From JAHCIE01 sp034431435 (GTDB lineage: Bacteria > Chloroflexota > Anaerolineae > Epilineales > JAHCIE01): a stretch of DNA of 64,000 bases. This document shows positions 42,391 to 50,704 of this stretch, piece by piece. The position numbers were made by a program, and so were the translations under genes. The notes beneath the pieces were generated by a model. That model had not been told where the DNA came from. It was given only the letters and a program-made list of their open reading frames with translations, and did no database searches. Numbering within the stretch: position 1 is the first letter of the stretch; the number at the start of each line of letters is the position of its first letter. Where the stretch lies: positions 124,001-188,000 of the forward strand of contig DAOUDG010000016.1 in the NCBI GenBank assembly GCA_034431435.1, in the 5' to 3' direction.

Positions 42391-43770
42391 ATGACCCTGA
42401 CCAGCACACCTATCAGCCAGCGAGCGACCCGCCGCGCGCTCCTGGTGATCATTCTCATCTCGGTGGCCCTACGCATCGGATCCGCCCTGTACCAGGGCAA
42501 CACCGTCGAGACGCTACCCGGCATCTTCGACCAGGTGTCATACGATAGCCTGGCCCGCCGCGTTCTCGACGGCCACGGTTTCAGCTTCGACCGCGAGTGG
42601 TGGCCTATCACCCGGGCGGGGGAGCCAACGGCGCATTGGAGCTACCTGTACACCCTGTTCCTGACCGGCGTGTATGGGCTAAGCGGCGCGCAGCCGGTGA
42701 TAGCGCGCGTCGTGCAGGCCATCCTGGTAGGCATCCTGCTGCCGCTCATCACGTTTCGGCTAGGGCGACGCGCCTTTGACCCGCTGATAGGGCTGGTCGC
42801 CGCCGCGCTGAGCGCGACCTATATCTACTTCGTCTACTACGGCGGCGCGCTGATGACCGAGCCATTTTACATCGTCGCCATCCTGGCCAGTCTCGACCTG
42901 GCATCGGGGCCGCTGGCGACGCCCGCCGCCGGCCGCCGGCGCTGGGGCGCATGGCTGGCCCTGGGCCTGACGCTGGGCGCAGCGACGCTGCTACGGCAAT
43001 TGTTCCTGTTCTTCGTACCCCTGCTACTCCTGTGGATTGTTTGGACACAGGCGCGGACATCGGGCGGTTGGACCTATGCGCGCCGTCCGTCAACGTACCT
43101 CGGCCCCGCGCTGGCGGTGGTCGTCATCGCGGCGATGATCGCGCCCTGGACCATCCGCAACTACCAGGCCTTCGGGCGCGTCGTCCTCCTCAACACCAAC
43201 GCGGGCTACGCCTTCTTCTGGGGCAATCACCCCATCTACGGCACGCACTTCGTGGGCATCCTGCCCGCGGGTGGGCCTACCTACCAGGACTTGATTCCCG
43301 CCGAGCTGCGCTCGCTGGATGAGGCGGCCCTTGATCAGGCGCTGATGCGGGTGGGCATGGGTTTTCTCCAGGCCGACCCAGGCCGCTACGCGCTACTGTC
43401 GCTCAGCCGCGTCCCCGAATACTTCAAGTTCTGGCCGGCCGCCGACTCGGGCGCCTTGAGCAACATCTCGCGGACCCTGTCCTTCGCCCTGCTGCTGCCC
43501 TTCATGCTCTACGGACTGGGGCTGGCTCTCCATCGGCGGCGCAGCCTGGCCAGGGCTGGCGGCTGGCCGACGGCCACGCTGCTGATGCTGTTCGCCGCTG
43601 GGTACACGCTGATTCATCTTCTGTCCTGGGCGCTGATTCGCTATCGGCTGCCTGTGGATGCCGTGCTTCTGGTGTTTGCCGGCTATGGTCTGGTCGACCT
43701 GCTGGCGCGCCTGTCTCGAAGCGCGTGGCTCGGCCGCACCGCCTCGCCCGCTGATACGCCGCAGATCTGA
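42391..43770 (+). CDS. ArnT/PMT-like GT-C glycosyltransferase
   Basis: 459 residues with about ten TM helices. The first outer loop contains DQVSYDSLARRVLDGHGFSF, with an acidic residue in the position typical of GT39/GT83 enzymes, and then HWSYLYTLFLTGVYGLSG. It lacks the long C-terminal soluble domain of the two GT-C paralogues at 16443 and 18059. It probably uses a polyprenyl-phosphate sugar on the outer face. The downstream gene encodes the initiating phosphotransferase. Confidence 0.8.
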   Translation: MTLTSTPISQRATRRALLVIILISVALRIGSALYQGNTVETLPGIFDQVSYDSLARRVLDGHGFSFDREWWPITRAGEPTAHWSYLYTLFLTGVYGLSGAQPVIARVVQAILVGILLPLITFRLGRRAFDPLIGLVAAALSATYIYFVYYGGALMTEPFYIVAILASLDLASGPLATPAAGRRRWGAWLALGLTLGAATLLRQLFLFFVPLLLLWIVWTQARTSGGWTYARRPSTYLGPALAVVVIAAMIAPWTIRNYQAFGRVVLLNTNAGYAFFWGNHPIYGTHFVGILPAGGPTYQDLIPAELRSLDEAALDQALMRVGMGFLQADPGRYALLSLSRVPEYFKFWPAADSGALSNISRTLSFALLLPFMLYGLGLALHRRRSLARAGGWPTATLLMLFAAGYTLIHLLSWALIRYRLPVDAVLLVFAGYGLVDLLARLSRSAWLGRTASPADTPQI

Positions 43771-43784
43771 TACGAGGAGGCGCT

Positions 43785-45293
43785 GTGGAAACCCCTCTGT
43801 CCCCCATGCATCCGGCGATCGAGATCGCCATTGCCCGCAAGCTGCATCGTGGCACGCAGCGCCTGTCGCGCGTCTCGCAACGCCGCCTGTTCGTGGCCGC
43901 CCTGATAGCCGTCGACATTGTCATGCTCCTGGCGGCCTTCGCCGTGGCCTACCTGATTCGCTTTCACGGCGGTTTGGGCCTGTTCCGCGAGGAGGTTATC
44001 CCGCAGCCCGGCCACTATGTACGCCTCGCCGCCATCATGACCGTCGTCTGGCTGGGCCTGTTCTGGGTCCTGCGCCTGTACGACTGGGACATCCTCCTCG
44101 GCGGCACGCGCGAGTACTCCGCCATTTTCCAGGCATCGCTGATTGGCGCGGTTACCATCGCCATCGTTCAATTCCTGGCCGAGGATTTTGTGGTAGCCCG
44201 TGGCTGGGTCGGCCTGACCTGGGTCATGGTCTTCCTCCTGGTCGCTACCGGCCGCTTCTGGGTGCGGCGGTTGGGCTACGCAGCTCGCCGCCACGGCTAC
44301 CTTGTCTCGCCGGTGCTCGTCGTGGGCGCCAATGAGGAAGGCCGCCTCGTCGCCCAGCAATTGCTGACCTGGCCGACATCGGGGCTGGTCGTGCTGGGCT
44401 TCCTGGACGACCATACTCGGGTCGGAACGCGGGTGGCGGGTAATCTGTACGTGCTGGGGCCAGTATCGTCGTTGCACGAAAGAGTTCGCGAGTATGGGGT
44501 AGAGAACATCCTATTGGCAGCCAGCGCCTTGCCCCGCGACGTGGTAGCCGACGTCTTCCGGCGCTACGGTCACAACCCTGACATCAAGCTCCACCTGTCG
44601 TCAGGCTTGTTCGAGATGATCTCGTCGCCCCTGGATGTGCACGAGATGGCCTATGTGCCCTTGATTGGCATCCACCGCAGTCGCCTGGCCGGGCTGGAGA
44701 TGGCGCTCAAGACCGGCCTGGACTACGCGCTGACGCTGGCCGCCCTGGCGGTGCTGTGGCCGGTCATGCTGGCGATCGCCGCGCGCATCAAGTTCGACTC
44801 GCCGGGGCCGGTCTTCCACCGCCGCCGCGTCATGGGCCTCAATGGGCAGCAGTTCGACGCCCTGAAGTTTCGGACCATGGTGACGAATGGCGATGAAGTG
44901 CTGGCGGCTCATCCCGAGCTTCAGGAAGAACTGGCGCGCGCTCACAAGCTCAAGAACGACCCGCGCATCACGCCCAGTGGCCGCTTCCTCCGCAAGTACA
45001 GCCTGGATGAGCTGCCGCAGTTGTTCAACGTGCTCAAGCGCGACATGAGTCTGGTAGGCCCGCGCATGATCACCCCGCCGGAGTTGGACCAGTATCAGCA
45101 GTTGGATATGAACTTGCTGACGGTCCGCCCCGGCCTGACCGGGCTGTGGCAGGTGTCGGGCCGCTCGGACCTCGGCTATACCGACCGCGTACGCCTGGAT
45201 ATGTACTACGTTCGGAACTACAGCATCTGGATGGATCTGCACATCATCTGGCAGACAATACCTGTCGTCCTCGGCGGCCGAGGGGCGTACTGA
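43785..45293 (+). CDS. Undecaprenyl-phosphate sugar phosphotransferase (WbaP/WcaJ-like)
   Basis: 502 residues. Five N-terminal hydrophobic helices (about 45-160) precede a nucleotide-fold segment (SPVLVVGANEEGRLVAQQLL). The C-terminal bacterial sugar transferase domain contains KFDSPGPVFHRRRVMGLNG, FDALKFRTM, SLDELPQLFNVLKRDMSLVG and RPGLTGLWQVSGR. This enzyme starts lipid-linked glycan synthesis by transferring a sugar-1-phosphate to undecaprenyl phosphate in the inner membrane. GTG 43785 follows GAGGAGGCGCT. The order initiating transferase then tyrosine kinase is common in EPS loci. Confidence 0.93.
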   Translation: METPLSPMHPAIEIAIARKLHRGTQRLSRVSQRRLFVAALIAVDIVMLLAAFAVAYLIRFHGGLGLFREEVIPQPGHYVRLAAIMTVVWLGLFWVLRLYDWDILLGGTREYSAIFQASLIGAVTIAIVQFLAEDFVVARGWVGLTWVMVFLLVATGRFWVRRLGYAARRHGYLVSPVLVVGANEEGRLVAQQLLTWPTSGLVVLGFLDDHTRVGTRVAGNLYVLGPVSSLHERVREYGVENILLAASALPRDVVADVFRRYGHNPDIKLHLSSGLFEMISSPLDVHEMAYVPLIGIHRSRLAGLEMALKTGLDYALTLAALAVLWPVMLAIAARIKFDSPGPVFHRRRVMGLNGQQFDALKFRTMVTNGDEVLAAHPELQEELARAHKLKNDPRITPSGRFLRKYSLDELPQLFNVLKRDMSLVGPRMITPPELDQYQQLDMNLLTVRPGLTGLWQVSGRSDLGYTDRVRLDMYYVRNYSIWMDLHIIWQTIPVVLGGRGAY

Positions 45294-45318
45294 GACCGGC
45301 GGGATCGGGAGATTGCGC

Positions 45319-46989
45319 ATGGAACTCAAGCACTATCTATTGGCGCTGCTCAAGTGGTGGTGGCTGATATTGGTAGCAACCTTGCTCGCGGCGGGTGTTA
45401 GCTACTGGACCACCAACCGCTTGCCACGCCTGTACCTCGCCAACACCACGATGATGGTTGGCCGGTTCACGCAGGCCGCCGACCCAACAGCCAACGACTT
45501 CTACACCAGTCAGCAGTTGGCGCAGACCTACGTCCAGCTGGCGCGTCGCCAGCCCATTCTGCAAGCCACGGCTGACTCGTTGGGTCTGCCTATGACCTGG
45601 TCGGCGTTGGCCGGGCAGGTGAATGCCTGGGTCCTACCCCAGACGCAGCTGATGCAGATCAGCGTGGCTGACACGGACCCCGAGCGCGCCGCCGCGATTG
45701 CCGACGAGATTGCTCACCAGCTCATCCTCCAGAGTCCAACGACATCCGACCGCGAACAGGCCGAGCAGCGCGACTTCGTCAATCAGCAGATCAACGACCT
45801 AAAGACCAAGATAGAGACGGCGAAGCGGCAGATCGAGGCCCTCGACAAACGCCTGACGCTGGAGACCAGCGCGCGGTCCATCCAGGACCTGCAAACCCAG
45901 ATCGGGGCCCAGCAGCAGAACGTGATGAACTGGCAGGCGAACTACGCGAACCTGCTCAACTTCTTCAAGGGCAACCAGACCAACTACCTGACCGTCGTCG
46001 ACACCGCTGTGGTCCCAGACGCGCCCTTCAGCCCCAATATCCGCTACAACGTGATGCTGGCGGCCCTGATTGGTGGCCTGCTGGCCGTGGTGGCAGCCAT
46101 CTTGCTCGAGTTCCTCGACGACACGGTCAAGTCGTCGGACGACGTGCAGCGCCTGACGAAGCTGCCCACCCTGGGCATGATCACGCGCTTGCCCGACGCC
46201 AAGACGCCGACCGATACGCTGGTGGCCGTCAACACGCCCCGCTCGATGAGCGCCGAAGCGTATCGTGTGCTACGCACCAATGTCCAGTTCACCAGTCTGG
46301 GTCAGGCCGAGCCGCGCCTCCTCGTCACAAGCGCCGCCCCCGCCGAGGGCAAGACGGTCACAGCCGCCAACCTGGCCGCCACGATGGCCCAGGCCGGTCG
46401 CTCCGTCATCCTCGTCGATACCGACCTGCGACGGCCCTCCATCCACAAGGTATTTGGGATTCCCAACCGCATGGGGGTCACCAACCTCCTCCTGGACCCC
46501 ACCCTGTCAGTCGAGAGCGTGCTCATCGAGACGGATGTGCCGGACCTGCGCATCCTGCCCAGTGGCCCCCTGCCACCCAACCCGGCCGAGTTGCTGGCGT
46601 CGCAGGTGATGCAAACCCGGCTCGCGGAGACACAGGCCCTGGCCGACGTGGTGATTCTCGATAGCCCACCTGTCCTGGTCGTGGCCGACGCGGCCATCCT
46701 GGGCGGCAGCGCGACGGAGATCATTCTGGTGGTGAACGCCGCCCGTACCCGGAGCGCGGCCGTGAAGCGGGCGAAGGATACCCTCGACCAGATGGGGCTA
46801 CACACGGTCGGCGTGGTGCTGAACAACCTACCCTTGCGCCGTGGCGCTGGTGGCTACACCTACGGCGGCTACTACGGCTACTACTATGCCCAGACGGGCG
46901 ACGGCAAGCAGCGCAGTCGGGGCAGCAGCAGCGCACCCGTGGAGCGAGCCGCGCAGCAGCCGAGCGAGTCCAGTTCGGCCGCGGACTGA
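45319..46989 (+). CDS. Wzz/Wzc-like chain-length protein fused to BY-kinase
   Basis: 556 residues. TM1 near residue 20 and TM2 near 245 bound an external Wzz domain with a coiled coil (KTKIETAKRQIEALDKRL). The cytoplasmic bacterial tyrosine kinase domain has a Walker A-like TSAAPAEGKTVTAANLA (~335-350), A' ILVDTDLRRPS and Walker B DVVILDSPPVLVVADA. The C-terminal tail has a tyrosine cluster (YTYGGYYGYYYAQ), the typical autophosphorylation site. It controls chain length and export. I chose ATG 45319 after GGGAGATT; TTG 45313 is in frame. No separate Wzb phosphatase was found nearby. Confidence 0.93.
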   Translation: MELKHYLLALLKWWWLILVATLLAAGVSYWTTNRLPRLYLANTTMMVGRFTQAADPTANDFYTSQQLAQTYVQLARRQPILQATADSLGLPMTWSALAGQVNAWVLPQTQLMQISVADTDPERAAAIADEIAHQLILQSPTTSDREQAEQRDFVNQQINDLKTKIETAKRQIEALDKRLTLETSARSIQDLQTQIGAQQQNVMNWQANYANLLNFFKGNQTNYLTVVDTAVVPDAPFSPNIRYNVMLAALIGGLLAVVAAILLEFLDDTVKSSDDVQRLTKLPTLGMITRLPDAKTPTDTLVAVNTPRSMSAEAYRVLRTNVQFTSLGQAEPRLLVTSAAPAEGKTVTAANLAATMAQAGRSVILVDTDLRRPSIHKVFGIPNRMGVTNLLLDPTLSVESVLIETDVPDLRILPSGPLPPNPAELLASQVMQTRLAETQALADVVILDSPPVLVVADAAILGGSATEIILVVNAARTRSAAVKRAKDTLDQMGLHTVGVVLNNLPLRRGAGGYTYGGYYGYYYAQTGDGKQRSRGSSSAPVERAAQQPSESSSAAD

Positions 46990-47044
46990 CACCAGCGCAA
47001 GAGATGGAACGCGACGTATCTGGCTCTAGTTTGGAGTGAGTGAC

Positions 47045-49198
47045 ATGGGATCGCGACCTGAAGCCACACCTCAAGGGCACTGCCCGCATCTGGGACTGCT
47101 CGCCGATCGCACGTCGATCTTTAGCGAGCCAATTGACGACCATCGCTGCTACGTGTCGGGCCGCGCCCAGGTCATCGACCTTCAGCACCAGGCCGCCTTC
47201 TGCCTGACAAGCGCGTGCACCACATGCCCACGCTATGTAGCGCCCCCCACGCCAGTTCAAGCCGCGAGGCCCGCGCCCCAGCCGCCCGCGCTCCAGGAAG
47301 TGCCGCAGGACAGCCAGGGCGAGCAAGGCGGACTGCGGGGGAGTCTCGGTCGCGCCTCGAAACCGCAGCTCGCCGTCGTGGCGGCGGTGGGGTTGGCGCT
47401 GGCGCTGGTGGCGCTGTATGTGGTCGTGCTACGGCCACGTAGCGCGGCCCCGACGCCTGACTCGGCCGCCGTTGCCATCGCGGCCCCCTCCGCGACCCTG
47501 GCGCCACCCACCAGCACGGCCCCCGTCGTCACACCCACCCCCTCTCCGGCGCTACAGTTGATCGCCAGCCAGTCGACGCCGGTCTTGCCGCCGACGCCGA
47601 CACTCCTCCCAGGGCAGTTGATGGCGAGCCTGATCCCCGCCGGCAACAGCGTCGGCTGGGTTGCCAGTGGCGACCGCATCAACCACTTCGGGGACCGCAA
47701 CCTCCACGCTGGCGTCTTCGACGGGCAGACCTACCGGGGCGCGCTTCAGTTTCCACTGGCCTCAGTCCCCGTTGGCTCCAAGATTCACTACGCCGCCGTT
47801 GAACTGATGGGGCTGAGCGGGGAGAACATGGGCAGCGGCGGTCAATGGGCCTTGCGCCTCCTCGACCCTGAGGCCGACAGCAACTGGTCAACGACCACCT
47901 ACGAGCGCGTCCGCGACGCCGCTGTTGTGGATACCATCGGCTCTCCGCTCAGTGCGACCGACCTCGCCGTGCGCCATGCCAATGTCCTGGCCTTCAGCCC
48001 CGAACAGTTGCCGCTACTGGAAGACCGCCTCGAGGCCCGGTTCGCTTCCTTCCGCATCGATGGGCCGACGGAGGGGACGAAGAACCTGTTCACCTGGGAT
48101 ACGGGCTACGGCAGCGGCTTTGGCACGCGCCCTGTGCTACGAATCGTCTATTCACCGCCTCCGACTCTGACACCCATCGTCATCACGGTCACGCCGGTAC
48201 CGGCCAACCTGGCGACGGCGGCGGCCCAGATCGCGCGCGCGACCTTCCAGGCCCAGGAGTTTGGCACGCCGACCCCCTTCCCCACCAACGTCGTCACCGC
48301 ACCGCCGCCCCTGGTGATCACCAACACGCCAGTACCAGAGAATGCGGCGACAGCTGAGTTTGCCGCCATCGAAGCGCAGGCCCGCCTGCGCCTGTTCGGC
48401 ACGCCAACCCCCCTACCCGCGCGCATGGAGGTTCAAACGGCGACCCCCATCCCGACGCCCGGCCCGACGCGCACCTGGACGCCGCCGCCACCGACACCGA
48501 CGGCGACCCCCTTGCCGCTGCTCATCCCTATCGAGACGCTCAACATCCCGGCGCTCACCGCAACACCCATCCCAACCATCACCCCGGCCGTCATCCCCGA
48601 CATTCTCAAGGGCAAGATTCTGTTCATGTCTGACCGTCTAAACGGCAAGGAGGGGCTGTTCGCTGTGAACCCCGACGGTAGCGGCCTGGCGCTGGTCACC
48701 GATAGCTGGGGTTATCTGCAGGCGCGCGAGCTGGCGCAATACTCACCTGACCGTAGCCTGCGTGTCTTTGTACGCCCCGGCCAGGCTGAAGTATCATCCA
48801 CCACCAAGGGCATCGAGTCGAAGGCCGTCCTGGCGAACATCGAACTGTGGACCCAGCACTTCCCCGACGGGGGGCTGAAGGTACTGACCACCGGGCCGCG
48901 CGCCACCTACGATCCGGTGTGGTCCCCCGACGGCATCCACGTAGCGTTCGTGTCCCAAGAGTCGGGCAACGACGACATCTACACCATCAACCCCGACACC
49001 CGCGAGGAGCAGCGCCTGACAAACAACGGCTGGCCGTGGGACAAGCACCCCTCCTACTCCTCCGATGGCCAGCAGATCGTCTTCTGGTCTAACCGCGATG
49101 GCCGCCGCAGCCTGTACATCATGAACGCCGACGGCTCCGAGCAACGGCCCTTGATGGACAGCCCATACAACGATTGGGACCCCATATGGATCAAGTAA
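47045..49198 (+). CDS. Membrane protein with Cys-rich N-terminus, DNRLRE-like domain, TP-linkers and PD40 (TolB-like) repeats
   Basis: 717 residues. The cytoplasmic N-terminus carries Cys13, 35, 53, 58 and 61 (GHCPHLGLLADRTS, DDHRCY, FCLTSACTTCPRY), a pattern I associate with Chloroflexota surface proteins. One TM helix (~112-132) follows. Outside is a Thr-Pro linker, a DNRLRE-like beta domain (RGALQFPLASVPVGSKIHYA) and two ~45-residue linker repeats (VITVTPVPANLATAA and VITNTPVPENAATAE). The C-terminus has PD40/TolB-type repeats (WSPDGIHVAFVSQE, YSSDGQQIVFWSNRDGR). It may bind glycan or peptide at the surface. The TAA stop overlaps a small ATG frame. Confidence 0.72.
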   Translation: MGSRPEATPQGHCPHLGLLADRTSIFSEPIDDHRCYVSGRAQVIDLQHQAAFCLTSACTTCPRYVAPPTPVQAARPAPQPPALQEVPQDSQGEQGGLRGSLGRASKPQLAVVAAVGLALALVALYVVVLRPRSAAPTPDSAAVAIAAPSATLAPPTSTAPVVTPTPSPALQLIASQSTPVLPPTPTLLPGQLMASLIPAGNSVGWVASGDRINHFGDRNLHAGVFDGQTYRGALQFPLASVPVGSKIHYAAVELMGLSGENMGSGGQWALRLLDPEADSNWSTTTYERVRDAAVVDTIGSPLSATDLAVRHANVLAFSPEQLPLLEDRLEARFASFRIDGPTEGTKNLFTWDTGYGSGFGTRPVLRIVYSPPPTLTPIVITVTPVPANLATAAAQIARATFQAQEFGTPTPFPTNVVTAPPPLVITNTPVPENAATAEFAAIEAQARLRLFGTPTPLPARMEVQTATPIPTPGPTRTWTPPPPTPTATPLPLLIPIETLNIPALTATPIPTITPAVIPDILKGKILFMSDRLNGKEGLFAVNPDGSGLALVTDSWGYLQARELAQYSPDRSLRVFVRPGQAEVSSTTKGIESKAVLANIELWTQHFPDGGLKVLTTGPRATYDPVWSPDGIHVAFVSQESGNDDIYTINPDTREEQRLTNNGWPWDKHPSYSSDGQQIVFWSNRDGRRSLYIMNADGSEQRPLMDSPYNDWDPIWIK

Positions 49199-49251
49199 TG
49201 CAACTGGCTACGGGGCTGGGAATGCCGCGCCTGGCGCAGACCTCGACCTGA
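49198..49251 (+). CDS. Possible 17-residue peptide ORF
   Basis: ATG 49198 overlaps the previous stop (TAATG). The frame encodes MQLATGLGMPRLAQTST and stops with TGA directly before the ATG of the HprK-like gene. It fills the gap exactly and would couple translation of both neighbours. It could be a leader peptide, a small substrate peptide, or chance. No ribosome-binding site is evident. Confidence 0.3.
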   Translation: MQLATGLGMPRLAQTST

Positions 49252-50097
49252 ATGGAGCGCCTCGACCGCCTAGGTTGGGCGGCCGGCATCGCCTTCGAGA
49301 GCTACGGCCTGCGCATCGGCGTGCGTACCAACACGCCGAACATTCTGCCCCAGTTGGGATCGTACTTCCCCCCCAACTGGACGCCAGCGACGGATCCCGA
49401 GGTCGACTGGCTCTACTCGCTGAAGGTAGGTGGGGAAGGGGCGCGCCCCGGCGTCCGCCGTTTCCACCTGGCCTACTCAGACGCGGCTCTCATTGGGCGG
49501 TCGCATGAGATCGAGCCGGTGTTCCATGCCCTGGAGGCTGATATTCAGGCGGTGATAGCGAACCTGGCGCGCGAGCGACTGTTCGTCCATGCCGGCGTCG
49601 TCGGCTGGGAGAATCAGGCCATCCTGATCCCAGGCGAGAGCCGCAGCGGCAAGACGAGCCTGGTGGAAGCCTTCCTCCGCGCGGGCGCTACGTACTATTC
49701 CGACGAATACGCCGTCCTCGACCCCGATGGCCGCGTCCATCCCTTTCCACGCGCCCTGGGTGTGCGCCATCGCCAGGATAACGGCTGGACGCGCCAGCCA
49801 GTCGAGAGCCTGGGCGCGTCTGTGGGTCAGACACCGCTACCGGTAGGGTTGGTGCTCCTGACAGAGTACAAGCCAACCGCTCACTGGCGGCCTCGCCCTG
49901 TCACACGGGGCCAAGCCGCGCTCGCACTGTTCGCGCATACCTTCGTGGCTCATCGTGAGCCGACCCTGGCGCTCGGCATCCTCCAGCGCGCGGTCGCCGA
50001 GGCGACGGCGCTGAAGGGGACGCGCGGCGAGGCAGACAAGGTTGTTGGTCGCGTTCTGGCCCGGTTGTCTGGCAGCCAGGCCCAGAGCGCCTGCTGA
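49252..50097 (+). CDS. HprK-related kinase-like protein
   Basis: 281 residues. The central segment LFVHAGVVGWENQAILIPG is followed by a P-loop (GESRSGKTSL) and YYSDEYAVLDPDGRVHPF, the layout of the HPr kinase C-terminal domain and its HprK-related paralogues. True HprK proteins have a longer N-terminal domain; here it is a ~100-residue unrelated segment. Such kinases pair with PqqD-domain proteins in EPS-linked cassettes and act on peptides in some lasso-peptide clusters. The ATG directly follows the TGA of the small frame. The substrate is unknown; the PqqD-knottin protein next door is an obvious candidate. Confidence 0.8.
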   Translation: MERLDRLGWAAGIAFESYGLRIGVRTNTPNILPQLGSYFPPNWTPATDPEVDWLYSLKVGGEGARPGVRRFHLAYSDAALIGRSHEIEPVFHALEADIQAVIANLARERLFVHAGVVGWENQAILIPGESRSGKTSLVEAFLRAGATYYSDEYAVLDPDGRVHPFPRALGVRHRQDNGWTRQPVESLGASVGQTPLPVGLVLLTEYKPTAHWRPRPVTRGQAALALFAHTFVAHREPTLALGILQRAVAEATALKGTRGEADKVVGRVLARLSGSQAQSAC

Positions 50098-50110
50098 AAA
50101 GGGGGTTCTT

Positions 50111-50704
50111 GTGGACATGACAGCTATGCCTTATGCACGCCGCGACGGCCTGGTCGTCCAGGACTTGCCACCGGATGAGGTACTTGTCTACGACACCGCG
50201 CGCGGCAAAGCCCACTGCCTCAATCGCACGGCGGCCCTGGTGTGGCGCGCGTGCGACGGGCAGACGAGCGTCGAGGCGATCGCACGCCGTGTCAAGGGCG
50301 ACATAGGCGCAGCAACCCTCGACGAGGCCCAGGATGCGGTGTGGCTCGCCCTGGATCGCCTCAGCCGGGCCAACCTGCTCCAGCAGTCCGTGACGCCGCC
50401 CCTGGTGGCGGCGGGCATGTCGCGCCGCGAGTTCGTCCAGAAACTGGGCGTGGCATCCCTCGTGCTGATTCCCGGCGTGTCGTCGGTGCGTATCCCCAGC
50501 CAGCTACAGACCGGTAGCCCCGGGCAGAGCGGCGGCAGCGGACCGTACCCGACACCGACCGGCGGGGGCGGCGCTCCACCCATCGCCACCCCCAAGCCAA
50601 GCACCTGCATCGCCGCCGGCCAGCGTTGCTCGAAGAGCAGCGGCCTGCCCTGTTGCCCCGGCCTGCGCTGCGCGTCGTTCGGCTTCAACTCCATATGCAT
50701 GTAG
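50111..50704 (+). CDS. PqqD-domain protein with internal Tat motif and C-terminal knottin-like module
   Basis: 197 residues. Residues ~15-95 form a PqqD-like (RRE-type) peptide-binding domain (PPDEVLVYDTARGKAHCLNR, ALVWRACDGQTSVEAIARRV). At residue 103 comes MSRREFVQKLG with a hydrophobic stretch, a Tat-type signal in an internal position. A Gly/Pro/Thr linker leads to a C-terminal module with Cys166, 173, 181, 182, 187 and 196, spaced C-x6-C-x7-CC-x4-C-x8-C, matching inhibitor-cystine-knot peptides. The start may be GTG 50111 (after AAGGGGG) or ATG 50117. An internal ATG at 50417 could make the Tat-knottin part separately. It may be both peptide chaperone and substrate. Confidence 0.78.
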   Translation: MDMTAMPYARRDGLVVQDLPPDEVLVYDTARGKAHCLNRTAALVWRACDGQTSVEAIARRVKGDIGAATLDEAQDAVWLALDRLSRANLLQQSVTPPLVAAGMSRREFVQKLGVASLVLIPGVSSVRIPSQLQTGSPGQSGGSGPYPTPTGGGGAPPIATPKPSTCIAAGQRCSKSSGLPCCPGLRCASFGFNSICM

